A stretch of 64,000 nt of DNA from Mycteria americana (Eukaryota > Chordata > Aves > Ciconiiformes > Ciconiidae). Location of the stretch: assembly GCF_035582795.1 (NCBI RefSeq), contig NC_134373.1, forward strand, positions 25,762,501 to 25,826,500, given 5' to 3'. The notes below the pieces were generated by a model. The model made no database searches, had not been told where the DNA came from, and saw nothing but the letters and a program-made list of their open reading frames with translations. The stretch's first letter is position 1, and each line of letters opens with the position of its first letter. The position numbers were made by a program, and so were the translations under genes. Below, one piece after another: positions 46,401 to 57,200 of the stretch.

Positions 46401-49400
46401 CATGTGGCTTTTACACCTCGGTCATGAGAAATGCCGTCCTGGCAGCGAGATCACTGAATAAGAGAGCTGAGCTACACGAGGCTATAATTACAGTAGGAAC
46501 ATGCGGAGATGAGGCCAGCCAAGCACATCCACCTAATTTCCTCTCCTATTAAGCCTGCCCTGCTTTTGTTTGACCCAGACCAAGCCTTGCTATTAATGGC
46601 GCGATGCTGTGGAGGTCACAGATGGCTCTGTTACAAACAGCCTTACAGATTCTGCTTAACTGAGTGTGTAAGCAGGGCTTCTCTCACAGATACCATTACT
46701 GCAGGATTCATGCTGTAGAAAGTGTGTCAGCCAGCTGTGGTGCAGTCGCTTCCCGGACTGGGCTGTTTTACCAGACACGGGTATCTCTCTGTCTTTGTCT
46801 CCGGCTGCACGATAAACCCAGGCAAGCAAGCGCGGAGGTTAAATGGTGTCATATCGCTACCCCTTGACCGTGGCCAAGGTCTGCTGATGGGTGAGCCGGA
46901 GCTCAGTACATTTCCTCTTCCTGATCAGCCTGTGCAGCTTCAGCCTGCAAAATCATGTCGATGCTAAAGGAGAGAGCTCTTCTCCTTGCTGTGCACCTGC
47001 AGCCAAAACAATGCCAATCTCTGCCCTGTTTTGGTGTACATGTCCCTTGTAAGTCCCCAGGAGGCAACCCGCAACGCTGGGCTACTGGGTTAGCAAACCC
47101 AGGGAGCAGGCGAGGCTGTGCTAACACCTCCTGTCTGCCAGAGTGCCCGGTTTCAAGATCCGTTTCAGGGCTGAAAAATGAGTGCAGCCCCAGCTCAGAG
47201 CACCAGGAACCGGCCCTAGCATCGCGCTGCCTGTCCTTGCTGGGGATGAGAGTCTGTCACAGCAGGAGCTGGCTGCTCCCCAGCCTCTCCCACCCCCGGT
47301 GACATTGCTGCACCCAGCGTGCTGGGAGGGAGGACATCCTCCAGGGACACTGGGCTGATAGATGAAGGCAATCATCCAGCTGGGCTCCCACAGCAGGGAC
47401 CACAAGGTTCCCCCTCTCTGCAGAAGTCTACAGAGGGGAATTACCTGTCCGTCCTGCTCAGCGGCAAGGTCACATCTGGCAGCCCGTGGCCCAGGAGGTC
47501 GCAGAGCAATGTGGCGAGAGCGATGGGGGATGGTGTGCAACGCTGGTGCTCAGCACTTCTCCTTGCTCTGGCTCCTGCATGGACCCTTCTGAGCGAGGCA
47601 GGACACCCACGGGTGCCAGCCCACCTCCCTGCTGCTCCCTGCAGGGAAAAGCTTTGGCAGCCACGTTTGAGAGCTCAGGCTGAGCCTTCCCGGTCCTGAC
47701 CTTACAGCAGCATTGCCCCTCTCTGCAGGGGAGCTCATGTGAGCCACCTCTGCACAGCGAGACACAGCGGCTCCTGGGTAGGTGCACCCCAGCCAAAAGT
47801 GTGCACTGTGCACCTGGACGGGGGACCTTGTACAGGCACAGGAGCAGTGTCCCAGTGCTGTCCCCAGCAAAGAGGTCCCAGCCTGGGGCCCCTGGCTCCC
47901 TCCCCACAGGTCCCAGTGCCAGGCAGGAGGGCTGGGCACAGCCTGGCCAGCTCTCCCAGCAGGCAGGACTTGCTTGCTGAGCAGGCTGAAACATCGGGGT
48001 CAAAGCTCCCACTCCCATGGGCAGCCAGGTGGAGGTGGAAGGGGAACTGCTGGGGTCAGACCCCTGTTTCAGGGATACTGTCCCTGTCAGAGGTTTCTGA
48101 CAGAGGGTTTGCTCCCATTCCCCATTCTCACTCCCCTGAGAGACCATTTACTTCTCCTAAGGGTCCCTTTGGGGAGCAGTCCCAGCACAGGCACCTCAGA
48201 GAGCCAGAGGGCTGGAGGGCCCTGGAAGGACGATGCACTGGGAGGGACAGGGCAGCAGCACAAGGCAGCAGGCAGGCAGCGAACTGCCCAAGGCTGAGGA
48301 GCCTCCCTCTTGCCAAAACCAGACAAGCCTTTGGGACAAATTCAGGGCCGTGCATAGTTGTACTCACCTGTATTGAAGAAATGTGCTGTCCAAGCCAGTG
48401 CCCCGTGCCCAGGATTCAGGCATCCCTGCAAGACAGGCGTCCTTCGCAGAGACCTGTGCGAGGGAGAGGGACTGGAGGAAGCTGCGTCTCTCCCCTGTAG
48501 TTCCCACGGGGCCGGCAGCTGGCTCCGAGAAAGGCTGGCTCCGGTGCGAGGGACACGTCCAAACCTGCCGTTCCCATGGGGAGGAAGGTTTGTGTCCATG
48601 CCCGAGGAGGGCAGGTTCCTCCCCTGGCAGGCAGCAGGGCCCAGCTCAGCCTTTTCTCCTCTCCCCGGTGCCTCTCCGGGGGCTGGTGAGTCCCTTCTTT
48701 GAGTGTCGCAGAGGGGAGGTGGACGGAGGGCAGAAGGGGGCAGAGAGCGTGGGGCTGGCACTGCAGCAGGGACATGCTGGGCCACCGGTGCTCGGCAGTA
48801 CTCGCTGGCAGTCCTCGGCATCTGCAACAGTGAGCCGGACCCTGGCACCTGTGAGCTGGGGCCGATCTTTAGCTGGTCTCTGGAGCTTCACGGGCAGGCA
48901 TCTTCCCCCTCAGCATCAGCGCTGCTCCCCCCAAACTGGTGCAACTCACACTTAAACAAACCCACTTGCAGACACTTGGGAAAAGGCAAATGCAACCGAA
49001 GCCGCTCTTGCCCCCTCCAGCGCACAGTGCGAGGAACGTGCCATGCTGTCGCCTCCTGCCAGTTTTACCTGCCCCCCCCCCAGGTGCTGGGCTCGCAAGC
49101 CCCTCCTCACTGGGAAGAGGAAAAAGGATTTTTTAATTTACTTTTATGAAGTTTGAGTTCCTGGATAGCAGACAGCATAGTCCAGGCAAGGACTTCCAGA
49201 TATACAGGGGAAAGGGGAAACTTTGCCAGTGGCACTGGTTCCTAATTTTGTTGTGGGGATGGTCTTAGCCAGCAATTTCTTTAACTTCCCAGCCACACAG
49301 CCATGTGAACGGGTGCCAGTTGTATCTCACAACAGAGATGTGCCAGCCCCTCCTGGCTGTGGAGAATAAAAATAGCCAGAGAAGATAAGCTTGAGCGTAC

Positions 49401-50200
49401 TTGAACCCCGGTGGCAGAAACAGAAACCCAAACAGTTTGCCTAAACACACAATGGTTTAAAATAATACACTCGATAGTTTTCGGAACAGACCTCCTATTT
49501 TTGGTTTTCCAGACAGGCAAGGGTGGCTGCTTACTCTTGTAAAGATAAACCTCTTCTCAAACAGCAAAGAGGTGGGAGAAGCTGCTGGCCAGAGTGCAGA
49601 TCTGGTCCAGAACAACCGAGTCCCCTTCTAGGGAGCAGGAGGACACCTGCCCCATCCCAGAGCATGCCCCAGGGCAGCTGGGGGGGCCGCAGGCACCCAG
49701 GCTGTTCTCCCCCGACCCCGCATCCCCTGGGGCTGCAGGCAGCCCCTCCGCTCCTCTCCCTGCACCGCACCAGCATTTTGCAGTCCAGCGTGCTCCCTGG
49801 TGTGGCAGCACCCAGCAGCCTCTCCCTTCTCTGGTTCTGCAAAAGTGGGGGTACCCCTCTGAGCTCACCCCTTGCAGCTCCCTCACTCCTCCCACCCCAG
49901 CCCACCCTGTTGCCCTCCTCCCCACCCACCGGCCGTCTCCTCTCCAGCAGAGCAACCGGGACCGACTCACCTGAGCTGGCCAGATGTCCCATCCTTCAAA
50001 GCGGCACGCCGGCCTTTGGTAGCACTGTCTGCTGGCTGAGCCCACACGCGTGACCCACACCAGAGCCCCCGCAGCGATCCTGCGTGCACCCGCCCGTGCA
50101 TTGCATCCTGGTGCGCTGCGTTTTCCAGTGCACGCAGAACGCAGGACTGTGTGGGTGACCTGCAATCCCAGCTGCCTCGTCTCCATCGCCGTGGCCGCCC

Positions 50201-51316
50201 ATGGAGGCCCTCTACTCTGCCCTCGAAGGGGAGATCACCGCCTTCGTGAGGCAAGTGCAGCGGTGCCAGCAGGGCTTCGACCTGCGCAGCCTGTACCGTG
50301 TGCTGCTGCTGGTGCTGCCGCGGAGCCCCTCGGGGCAGGTGGAGAGCTGGCAGCACCTGCAGAGGCTCGCCCGGCACTGGCCCGGCTCGCCCAGCTCTGA
50401 TGTGGCCAGCTACGTGGGCTGGCTGGCCTCTTTCCTGCAGCACCTGAGCACGCTGAAGGAGAGGTTTGATGCCAGGGTGGTGGTCCCACTCTGCGAGAAC
50501 TTGTACATGCATGAGGAGCCGGCTGCCCGCCCCACCCAGCGGTCCCCCCCAACATCCATCCCGCAGCTGGCCGCACAGCTCTTTGTCCACCGGCGTAACT
50601 GGGGGCTGCTGCTGCAGGGGGGCCCCCTCAGCGAGCGGGTCTTCAGCCCCCGGAGGCTGCGTGACCTGCGTGGCTTCATTGGCGTGGGGCCCTTTGTGAA
50701 GGTCTTGCGACTGGTCCCCGATGTCTTTCACCAGAGCTTGGCCACGGCCAAGCTCGCCCAGCGGTGGGTCCACCTCCACCGCAGCAGGTACAGCCTCTCC
50801 CTGCCACCGTTACCATCACCATCACCATCACCGCTACAGCAGCCACCAGCACGGGGCAGAGCAGGGCTGGTTCCCAGCACCGTGCAGCCTCCACTGCGTG
50901 GCAAGGCCCCCCAGCAGCCCGGCTCTCCCCTGGGCTCGCCCGACCTCTTGGTCCCGCTGCGGCCCCTGGGTGCAGGAGGCAGTGTCGGGGTGCTGCGAGC
51001 CCAGCTGCGGGAGAGCCGGGAGGAGCTGCTGGCCCTGCTGCACCGCAGGGAGCGGGCGGCCGTGCTGCACGCCCAGGTCTGTCACGTCGCCCGGCGCATC
51101 CGTGTCCTGCGCCTGCAGCAGCTGGGCGAGGGGACGGAGCTGGCCCAGCTCCAGCAGAGCCCGGGTACTGGTACGGGAGGTTGCCGGCACCAGGCTGCCC
51201 TGGCCGAGGAGCTACAGAAGAGCCTGGAGCTGGAGGAGTACCACCACAGCATCCTGGAGGCCGACTGGCTGCTGGAGCTGGAGGTCAGGCCCATCCTCAT
51301 CCGGAGGATCGATGCG
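50201..51316 (+). CDS. Exon 1 of the unrecognised coiled-coil gene
   Basis: 372 codons run from the ATG to ATC GAT GCG before the donor GTAAGG. The frame would remain open to 51535 without splicing, but the sequence after the donor loses its helical character. Confidence 0.78.
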
Positions 51317-52003
51317 GTAAGGGGCGTACGCCGGCTCTGCTCGCGCTCCCTGCCCTGCGTCCCAGGGCGAGAGCGGGGGCACTGCCGCGGGCAGGGGAGC
51401 TGCATGGAAAGGGCTGGACGTCCAGGTGGAGACATGGATCTTGTGGGACTGGGTAGAGCCATAACCTCTCCAGTCCAAACCGATGGCCTGTTGGGGCAGC
51501 CCTGGGCATTCAGGTGTGAGGAAGGTGAGCCGTAGAGTGGGGAATGGGAGAGGGAGTGTTTCCTAACGTGGCAGAGCAGCCTGTGGGAAACATTCGTGGA
51601 TGCTCCCATCCAGCCCACCTGGATGCTCAGGAGCCAGGCAGCCGCGCTGCCTCCTCTCCCGCAGGTTCAGCAGCGCTGCCGGGACCTGGAGAGGATGCTG
51701 CGAGGCCAGGCACTGCCCGCCCCACAGCGGGCCCGGCTCAGAAGCGGGCCGGCCACCACCCCTGTGCCCGGGCGGGCTCAGCCCTCTGAGTGTGCCCCAC
51801 GGCAGTGGCCAGCCCCAGGAGCAACCCTGGCAACCCTGACCACGGGAGGTGGGACCACCGCCTACTCCCAGCAGCAGCACCCAGAAGGGCACGACTGGAG
51901 GACATCTGACCCATCACCACGTGGGCTGCGGGCAGCCAGAAGCTCACGGGGACCTGGCTTGGCTCCTGCCTGGGAAGAAAGCGTGGATGGAATGTGTGTT
52001 TAA
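50201..52003 (+). CDS. Unrecognised coiled-coil protein, two coding exons (484 residues predicted)
   Basis: I do not recognise this protein. Coding exons 50201-51316 and 51665-52003 join in phase 0 across a GT-AG intron (donor GTAAGG; acceptor CCTCTCCCGCAG). The ATG has strong context (GCCGCCCATGG). Residues 1-190 look globular and helical, with few charged repeats and conserved-looking segments such as YVGWLASFLQHLSTLKERFD and VVPLCENLYMHEE. Residues about 195-255 are Pro/Ser-rich. Residues about 260-400 are strongly helical with heptad-like Leu spacing (LRAQLRESREELLALLHRRE; ELQKSLELEEYHHSILEADW). The last 80 residues are disordered, Pro/Ser/Gly-rich. There is no signal peptide and no membrane segment. 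The Leu/Arg/Glu composition across the splice junction (RIDA + VQQRCRDLERML) and the clean phase argue that it is real. A further small intron at the in-frame CAG|GTACAG (50787) is possible but not needed. A centrosomal or ciliary role would be a guess. Confidence 0.75.
51665..52003 (+). CDS. Exon 2 of the unrecognised coiled-coil gene
   Basis: This exon begins VQQRCRDLERMLRGQ directly after a pyrimidine-rich acceptor and ends at a TGA (52001-52003). It continues the amphipathic helix of exon 1 for about 15 residues before a Pro/Ser/Gly-rich tail. The exact C-terminus is less certain than the helix because the tail has no recognisable conservation. Confidence 0.72.
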   Translation, partial: VQQRCRDLERMLRGQALPAPQRARLRSGPATTPVPGRAQPSECAPRQWPAPGATLATLTTGGGTTAYSQQQHPEGHDWRTSDPSPRGLRAARSSRGPGLAPAWEESVDGMCV

Positions 52004-52233
52004 TGAGATGTTTCCTCCGTGCTCAGCCCATGGCCCTGGCATTCAGCATGTGGCTACAGGCTGGGTCAGGAGATGGGCACCAAGCACTGCTGAGCATGCA
52101 GGCACACGCATGCACATGTGTATGGATGCATGCAGGCATGAATACGCGTTTCTGGTTAAATATGGGGCTCAGCCTCCTGTTTCCAGCAGCCAGCATGGGG
52201 GGTCCAGCTGGGCCCACAGTAACCAGCCTGCTT

Positions 52234-52351
52234 GGTGATGGTGATGGTGGTGGAGAACCCACCTCCGTGCTGGTAGTAGGTGGCAGTCCCCAGGTGATGG
52301 TGATGGTGGTGGAGAGCCCACCTCCGTGCTGGTAGTAGGTGGCAGTCCCCA
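52234..52351. repeat. 59-bp tandem duplication
   Basis: Two adjacent 59-base copies begin GGTGATGGTGATGGTGGTGG at 52234 and 52293 and end GGTGGCAGTCCCCA. They differ at one or two positions. The repeat lies in the convergent 3' region. Confidence 0.93.
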
Positions 52352-52487
52352 CTCCAGCTAGGGCTTGCTCCCTCGCTGGTTGCTGTTGTGGGCAAGAAAC
52401 AGTTCTGTGTCGGGGAATTTCAATCAATTTAATTTATTGCCAGTTAACAAACAAAAGTGGAGAGCCACATGCGGTTCCTGTGAAGAG

Positions 52488-52493
52488 TTTATT
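52488..52493 (-). terminator. SLC4A3: Candidate polyadenylation signal for SLC4A3
   Basis: TTTATT on the plus strand is AATAAA on the gene strand, about 1.7 kb past the SLC4A3 stop codon; a second copy is at 52433-52438. Use is inferred. The flank around 52.42-52.46 kb is AT-rich and could instead belong to an old repeat. Confidence 0.4.
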
Positions 52494-54178
52494 GGTGTAG
52501 CTGTTTCCACTACAGTCAGAGGAGTCACAATGCACAGCGACAACAGGCCTCCTACACTACACGGGGAGGACAGGACACACATGGCCACAGACACACAGAG
52601 ACACTCGTCTCTCTGCCCCGGGCCCTGCAGGGGGGCCAGGCTGTGGGGCAGGAACCTGCTGTGGGGGGAGGCTTCTTTCTCTGGTGGGATATTTCTGCAG
52701 CCTCCTGGGGAAGGTGTCAGACCCTCCCGGTAATGAAGCACCCACCATCTCTCGCAGGAGCCAGGCTGATAAGTGGGAACCGGGGCAGCGGCTTGTCCCA
52801 AATCCAGTGGTGAAGCGAGCATCCCAGCCTCCTCCACGAGGCCACTCCGGCTCCAACCATCAGGGAGAGGCTGGGGTGCCCATCTCCTCTGGCACTGCCC
52901 TCAGAGCTGCCACGGGCAGCAAGGGCACCGTCAGCAGTTTCTGAGGCAGCTCTGAATGGGGGCTGCCGGCCTGGGGAGACCCCAGGGGACAGCCCTGCCA
53001 GGTGGAAAGTGTTTGGAGCTGCCCAGAGGTGACGGGGCTGAGTGCTGGGCACACTCAATACTGCTCCTTCCCACTTGGAGGGCACCCTTGGACGTGAAAG
53101 GTCACCCTGATATGACAGCTGAATTGGGGCTGGGGGTTTCAGTGACCTCCTCGTAGGGCTGCAGGGAGCCACACCCAGTGGATCACTGCACAGGGAAAAG
53201 GAGAGGACCCAAAGGACTGTTTGGTGCTCCAGCACTACATCTCTTGTATAGCTTCTTAAATATGGTTTGTTCCCAGGGACAGGAACTTGGGGATCAGGAA
53301 CTGGGATGCAGCCCTGTGATGAGTTTTTACCCCTGCAACCTTTGTGGAGGTGCAGAATGGCACAGGACTCCTCTTAGTCCCTGTAAGTCCCTGCACTCGA
53401 GGCTTCAGGATGCCTGCTTGTCCCCAGCCTCCCCTCCCTGTGTGGTTTTCCTTTGGGAAGAGGATTGGGAAAATTGGAAGGAAGCAAACAGCCTCCCCCA
53501 TGCCGAGCAAGAGCTGACAACAGTCCTGTGGGAGGGTGACTGGACAGATGATGGTCTGGAGGACAGGGCCAGGGTGCTGGTCCCTCCTTGCCTGTCTGCC
53601 GGGCTGCAGCAGCCCCGTGGGCCAGGGGCTGTGGTACAGGCCCAGCATGAGCACTCCTGGAAGGGGGCAGAAGGAGGAGGAGCAAGGCATCCGCTAGCCA
53701 AGCAAGGAGGCTGCTGGCCTGGGAGAAGCCCGCTGGCCGTGCACAGGCAGCATCCAGCCCATCCCTGTGACTGCTCAGTGGCACGTGGTGCTGAGACACC
53801 CAAGCTTCATGGTAGTGGAGGGGGACACAGTGGCACCAGCTGGCACGGCTCCCCTTCACCACCTGGAGACCAGGCACAGGCTGCCTCCAGCAGGGAGGGG
53901 GCAGACCCCTGACCCACGGGCACTCGGCACCCACGCAGCTTCGGGATGTGAGAGGCATCTCTCAGCCCACCAGGTCCAAGAGGAGAGAGACTCACAGCCT
54001 CTGCTGAGCGAGCGATGGGGCAGCAGGAGCCGGGGATGCCTCCTGCGGGGCTATGGAACAGCCATTTGTTGGTCCAGGCAAGAGACTGCGTGACTCACAG
54101 CAAGTCTCCAGTTAGTCCTTCGGAGGGATGAGCAGGCGTGAGCGGCCTGTCCCATGAGCAGGGAGGGCAGCTCCCAGC

Positions 54179-54256
54179 TCATACAGGCATGTGCAGCTCG
54201 TTGTACTCGTCTCGGCCGTCCTCGTCGAAGTTCGGCTCCGCATCCTCCGAGTCCAG
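54179..54256 (-). CDS. SLC4A3: SLC4A3 last coding exon: C-terminal tail
   Basis: The acceptor CTCTCCCCAG precedes [18 protein letters not shown] and then NELHMPV, with a TGA stop at 54179-54181. LDSED is the AE3 counterpart of the acidic LDADD motif reported in AE1 to bind carbonic anhydrase II. The tail identifies the paralogue as AE3. Confidence 0.97.
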   Translation of the reverse strand: MDSEDAEPNFDEDGRDEYNELHMPV

Positions 54257-57200
54257 CTGGGGAGAGGCAGAGACCGGGCTCTGAAGGCCACAGCTGTCCC
54301 CAGGATGGGGTCCAGCCTGGCACAGAGGGATCAGCGTGCAGCGAGCCAGGCAGCTGGGCTGCACTGGGAAGAGCAAAGCTCTTGCTCCTTCCCCTCCCAA
54401 CAGACTCCTTTTTTTGCCCCTCCTGCCCGTCCATGAGTCCCCAGCCTGATGCCCTTTCCTATAAGCATTCATTGTTTGACAGTGCCCCCTCACTGGGGCT
54501 TTGGTCCAGCACAGCAACTCCTCCCTCCTCCCCTGCTGGCAGCACCCACTCCTGGGTGCTGCTCCAGGCTGCTCTCCAACAGGAGCTCAGGATGTTGGCA
54601 GCAGCAGAGGAGCTGCCCGCACTCGAGGAGCTGCCAGCACCCTGGCACTGTGGTTACGTGCTCCTGTGCCAAGCAGCCACAGGCTCTGGTGTGCTGCTGG
54701 GCTGTCCTTGCTGCTGTCTCAGTGGGGAAATAGGGTGTCTCTTGATGAATGAGCCACAAATGGGGAGGAGGATAGAAGAGGAAACCCTTACTCCACACCT
54801 CTGCACGGTAGGATCCTCTGTCTCCTTGCCCTAGGGTGCCCATCCCTCCCACACTGCACTCCCAGGGCCACAAGCTCTGAGGAAGCCATCCACCCACCTA
54901 CTGCTGTTGAACAAAGACCCCCCGGACAACAGCAGGGAAAGCCAAGGCTTTGCCGGCCCAGGATCTCCCAGCCTTTCAGTCTGCCAAATCTCCTCAACCT
55001 CACTCCAGTGTTGCAAGCCAGACTGTGAGGACAGTTATCTGCTTACCGCTTTGAGCTCCCTGTCGTGGAAGAAGCGGGGCAGCACAAAGCGTCGCAATGG
55101 CACTGTCATGATCAGGACGAAGGGGAAGGCCAGGGATGCCACCGTAGATTTCACCACCCAGAGCAGCACAATGCAGGCCAGTTGAATGCAGGTGAAGAGA
55201 TTCATTCTCCAGGTCTTCACCTAGGGAGGTAAATCCAGTCTAAGAACACATTATCCTTCCACACAGATGAATGAAGACCCAACTGGCAAGACCCTTCTGC
55301 ATAGCATAGTACAGTAACGCAACACTGCTGCACACTCTACCTGCCTGTACCCTACAGCAAGGCAGAACTCCGTAACACATCAGCCTCTGTGCAACCTAGC
55401 AGCACACCCACCTGGCAATGCAGCGTCCCCTCACCCACTCAAGCAATGCATCACTCTATAAACAGTCCGTCCATACAATACCCTGGCAATATACTCCTGC
55501 ATGCAGCCTATCAGCACGCTATCCTAGCATGGTATCACCCCTGTGCATGGCTTGCGCTTACGTCTTGGCACAAACTTGCAGCCAAGGAGGGGTCACCAAG
55601 CCAAGCATCACTCTAGCAAAGCACCATCCTCCCCTCACCTGCCTCTTCTTCCTCTGCTCCTCATTACCTGGTTCCCCGCAACTTGCCTTCGCTCACCTTG
55701 ACAACATAGATGTGGTCAGGGTGGTGCTTGGATGGCATGAAGATCAGGAGCAGCCGCTCGTAGAGCTGGATGCCAGTGAGTGACGTAACCCCCATGTAGA
55801 GGAAGATGCCGAAGAGCACAGCCAGCGGGATTTGCCGCAGCATGTTCCCCATCACAATGGACAGACCTGCACAGACAGAGCTCAGGGCATGGTGTGTCCC
55901 ACGCCAGCCCCTCCGCAAGGCACCTCAGCCTCCATCCCTCTCCCGCCTCCTCTCTGTCTGTCCCGGGGTGCAAGGGAAAGGAAGCTCAAGAGGGGTCTAG
56001 CCGGAAGACTTGCAGAGACGGACTGACCATGGGGGGGTACCGAAGGCTGCCAGAGGAGAGCTCAGTGTAGGTGGGGGCAGTCCCGCAGAGAGCGAGCAGA
56101 GTGCAGGCTGGCCCATGGGGCAGAAACGCTGCCAGGAGATTCAAGTGGTCGGCCCTGACCTCCCCCCTCCCCCCTTCCCCCGAGCAGAGGCTCACCAACG
56201 AGGGCAGCAATAAGCACGCCGGTCACACGCTGCTCCTTCACCTCCTCGATCTTGGGCTTCTCTCCTGGTGCGATGGCCTTGCTCATGACCGTCAGGGCAT
56301 TGACGTGGGTGACGGAGCGCACGGTCGCTGCGGTCAGCCAGGGCAGCCCGAAGAGTGCGCAAAGCCCCCCCATAGTGCCAATGAGCAGCAGGTCCAGGTG
56401 GAAGCCAGAGCCTTTCAGCAGCTTCCTCTCCTTCTTGCTCACAATCAGCCTGGGAGGAAAAAGAGCCCGGGTCAGTACCAGGCCCAGCCCAGTGCCCAGG
56501 GACAGCACTGCGGCTGGGGACAACATTCACTGCCTGGAGAGAGCACACATGGGGACAACAAGGAGATGGCTGAGAAGAGGGATGGTGGCTGTCAACCTCA
56601 GGTTAGAGGTTTCCTCCTGTGCTTGGCTGAGGCAGGTCTCCATCACGCTGTATGCCAGGAGGGGAGCCAAGAGACAATGGGAGAACCCAAGAAGGTACAG
56701 TCTGAAATGGCCAGGATCCTGCCCTTGCTGTCCTGCTGGGATGCCAGGCGCATCTCCACACGAATGGCACCAGCACCCATCCCAGCCTTCCCTGCACAGA
56801 GGTTAGTGATGGTTGGCGTTGGTGCGGGAGGTACTCACGTAGTGATCTGTGTCTCCATGAAGATAAGAATGAAGACCAGGAGGGCAGGGATGGCAGAAGC
56901 AAACATCATCCACATCGGAAAGGTCCCACTGCTGCCCATGGGGTGAATGAACCAGCCACGCTTGTGAGGAGATGTGACCGACAGGCCAGAGGGGACATTC
57001 AGCTTCTGGTGGTGTAGCCACAAAACCCAGCAGTTACTCATCAATATACATGTGCCCACAGCCTCACACAGGACTAGCCTTGATCCTCCTGGTTGCCCTG
57101 GTCTGAATGCCTCAGGTGATGGGACAGCCACCCTAACCCGAGCAGGACTTTTTCATGGATAATCCCCATCAGTGCGAAAAATCCCATGTCCCCTAACACG

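Larger units (their letters stand above)
41569..50200. other. Intergenic region between the myosin-X-like promoter and the 484-residue gene
   Basis: After the CpG island this 8.6 kb holds an antisense L3 relic, the hexanucleotide tract and then GC-rich unique sequence from about 44.0 kb on. The two genes are divergent. Several long open frames occur (up to 253 codons at 47739-48500 plus, 225 codons at 47470-48147 minus). They overlap one another on both strands and encode low-complexity Pro/Gly/Ser/Arg-rich sequence, as expected of GC-rich noncoding DNA. I could not support an exon here. Confidence 0.65.
52004..54178. other. Convergent 3' region between the coiled-coil gene and SLC4A3
   Basis: These 2.2 kb should hold both 3' untranslated regions. 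I see no canonical AATAAA on the plus strand in the first 500 bases. On the minus strand AATAAA occurs at 52488-52493 and 52433-52438. Open frames here (for example 244 codons at 53178-53912 plus) lack protein-like features. Confidence 0.6.

Noticed and set aside
47470..48500. Long open frames on both strands (253 codons plus, 225 codons minus)
   Set aside because: They overlap each other, are rich in Gly/Pro/Ser/Arg, and have no domain, no splice structure and no recognisable similarity. GC-rich DNA produces such frames by chance.
49967..50779. 270-codon minus-strand frame opposite the coiled-coil gene
   Set aside because: It is the antisense shadow of a GC-rich coding exon. The plus-strand frame has the better start, splice signals and helical pattern.
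52420..52465. AT-rich 'caatttaatttattgccagt'-type stretch as an avian LTR fragment
   Set aside because: It vaguely resembles an avian LTR sequence I remember, but it is too short to call from sequence alone.
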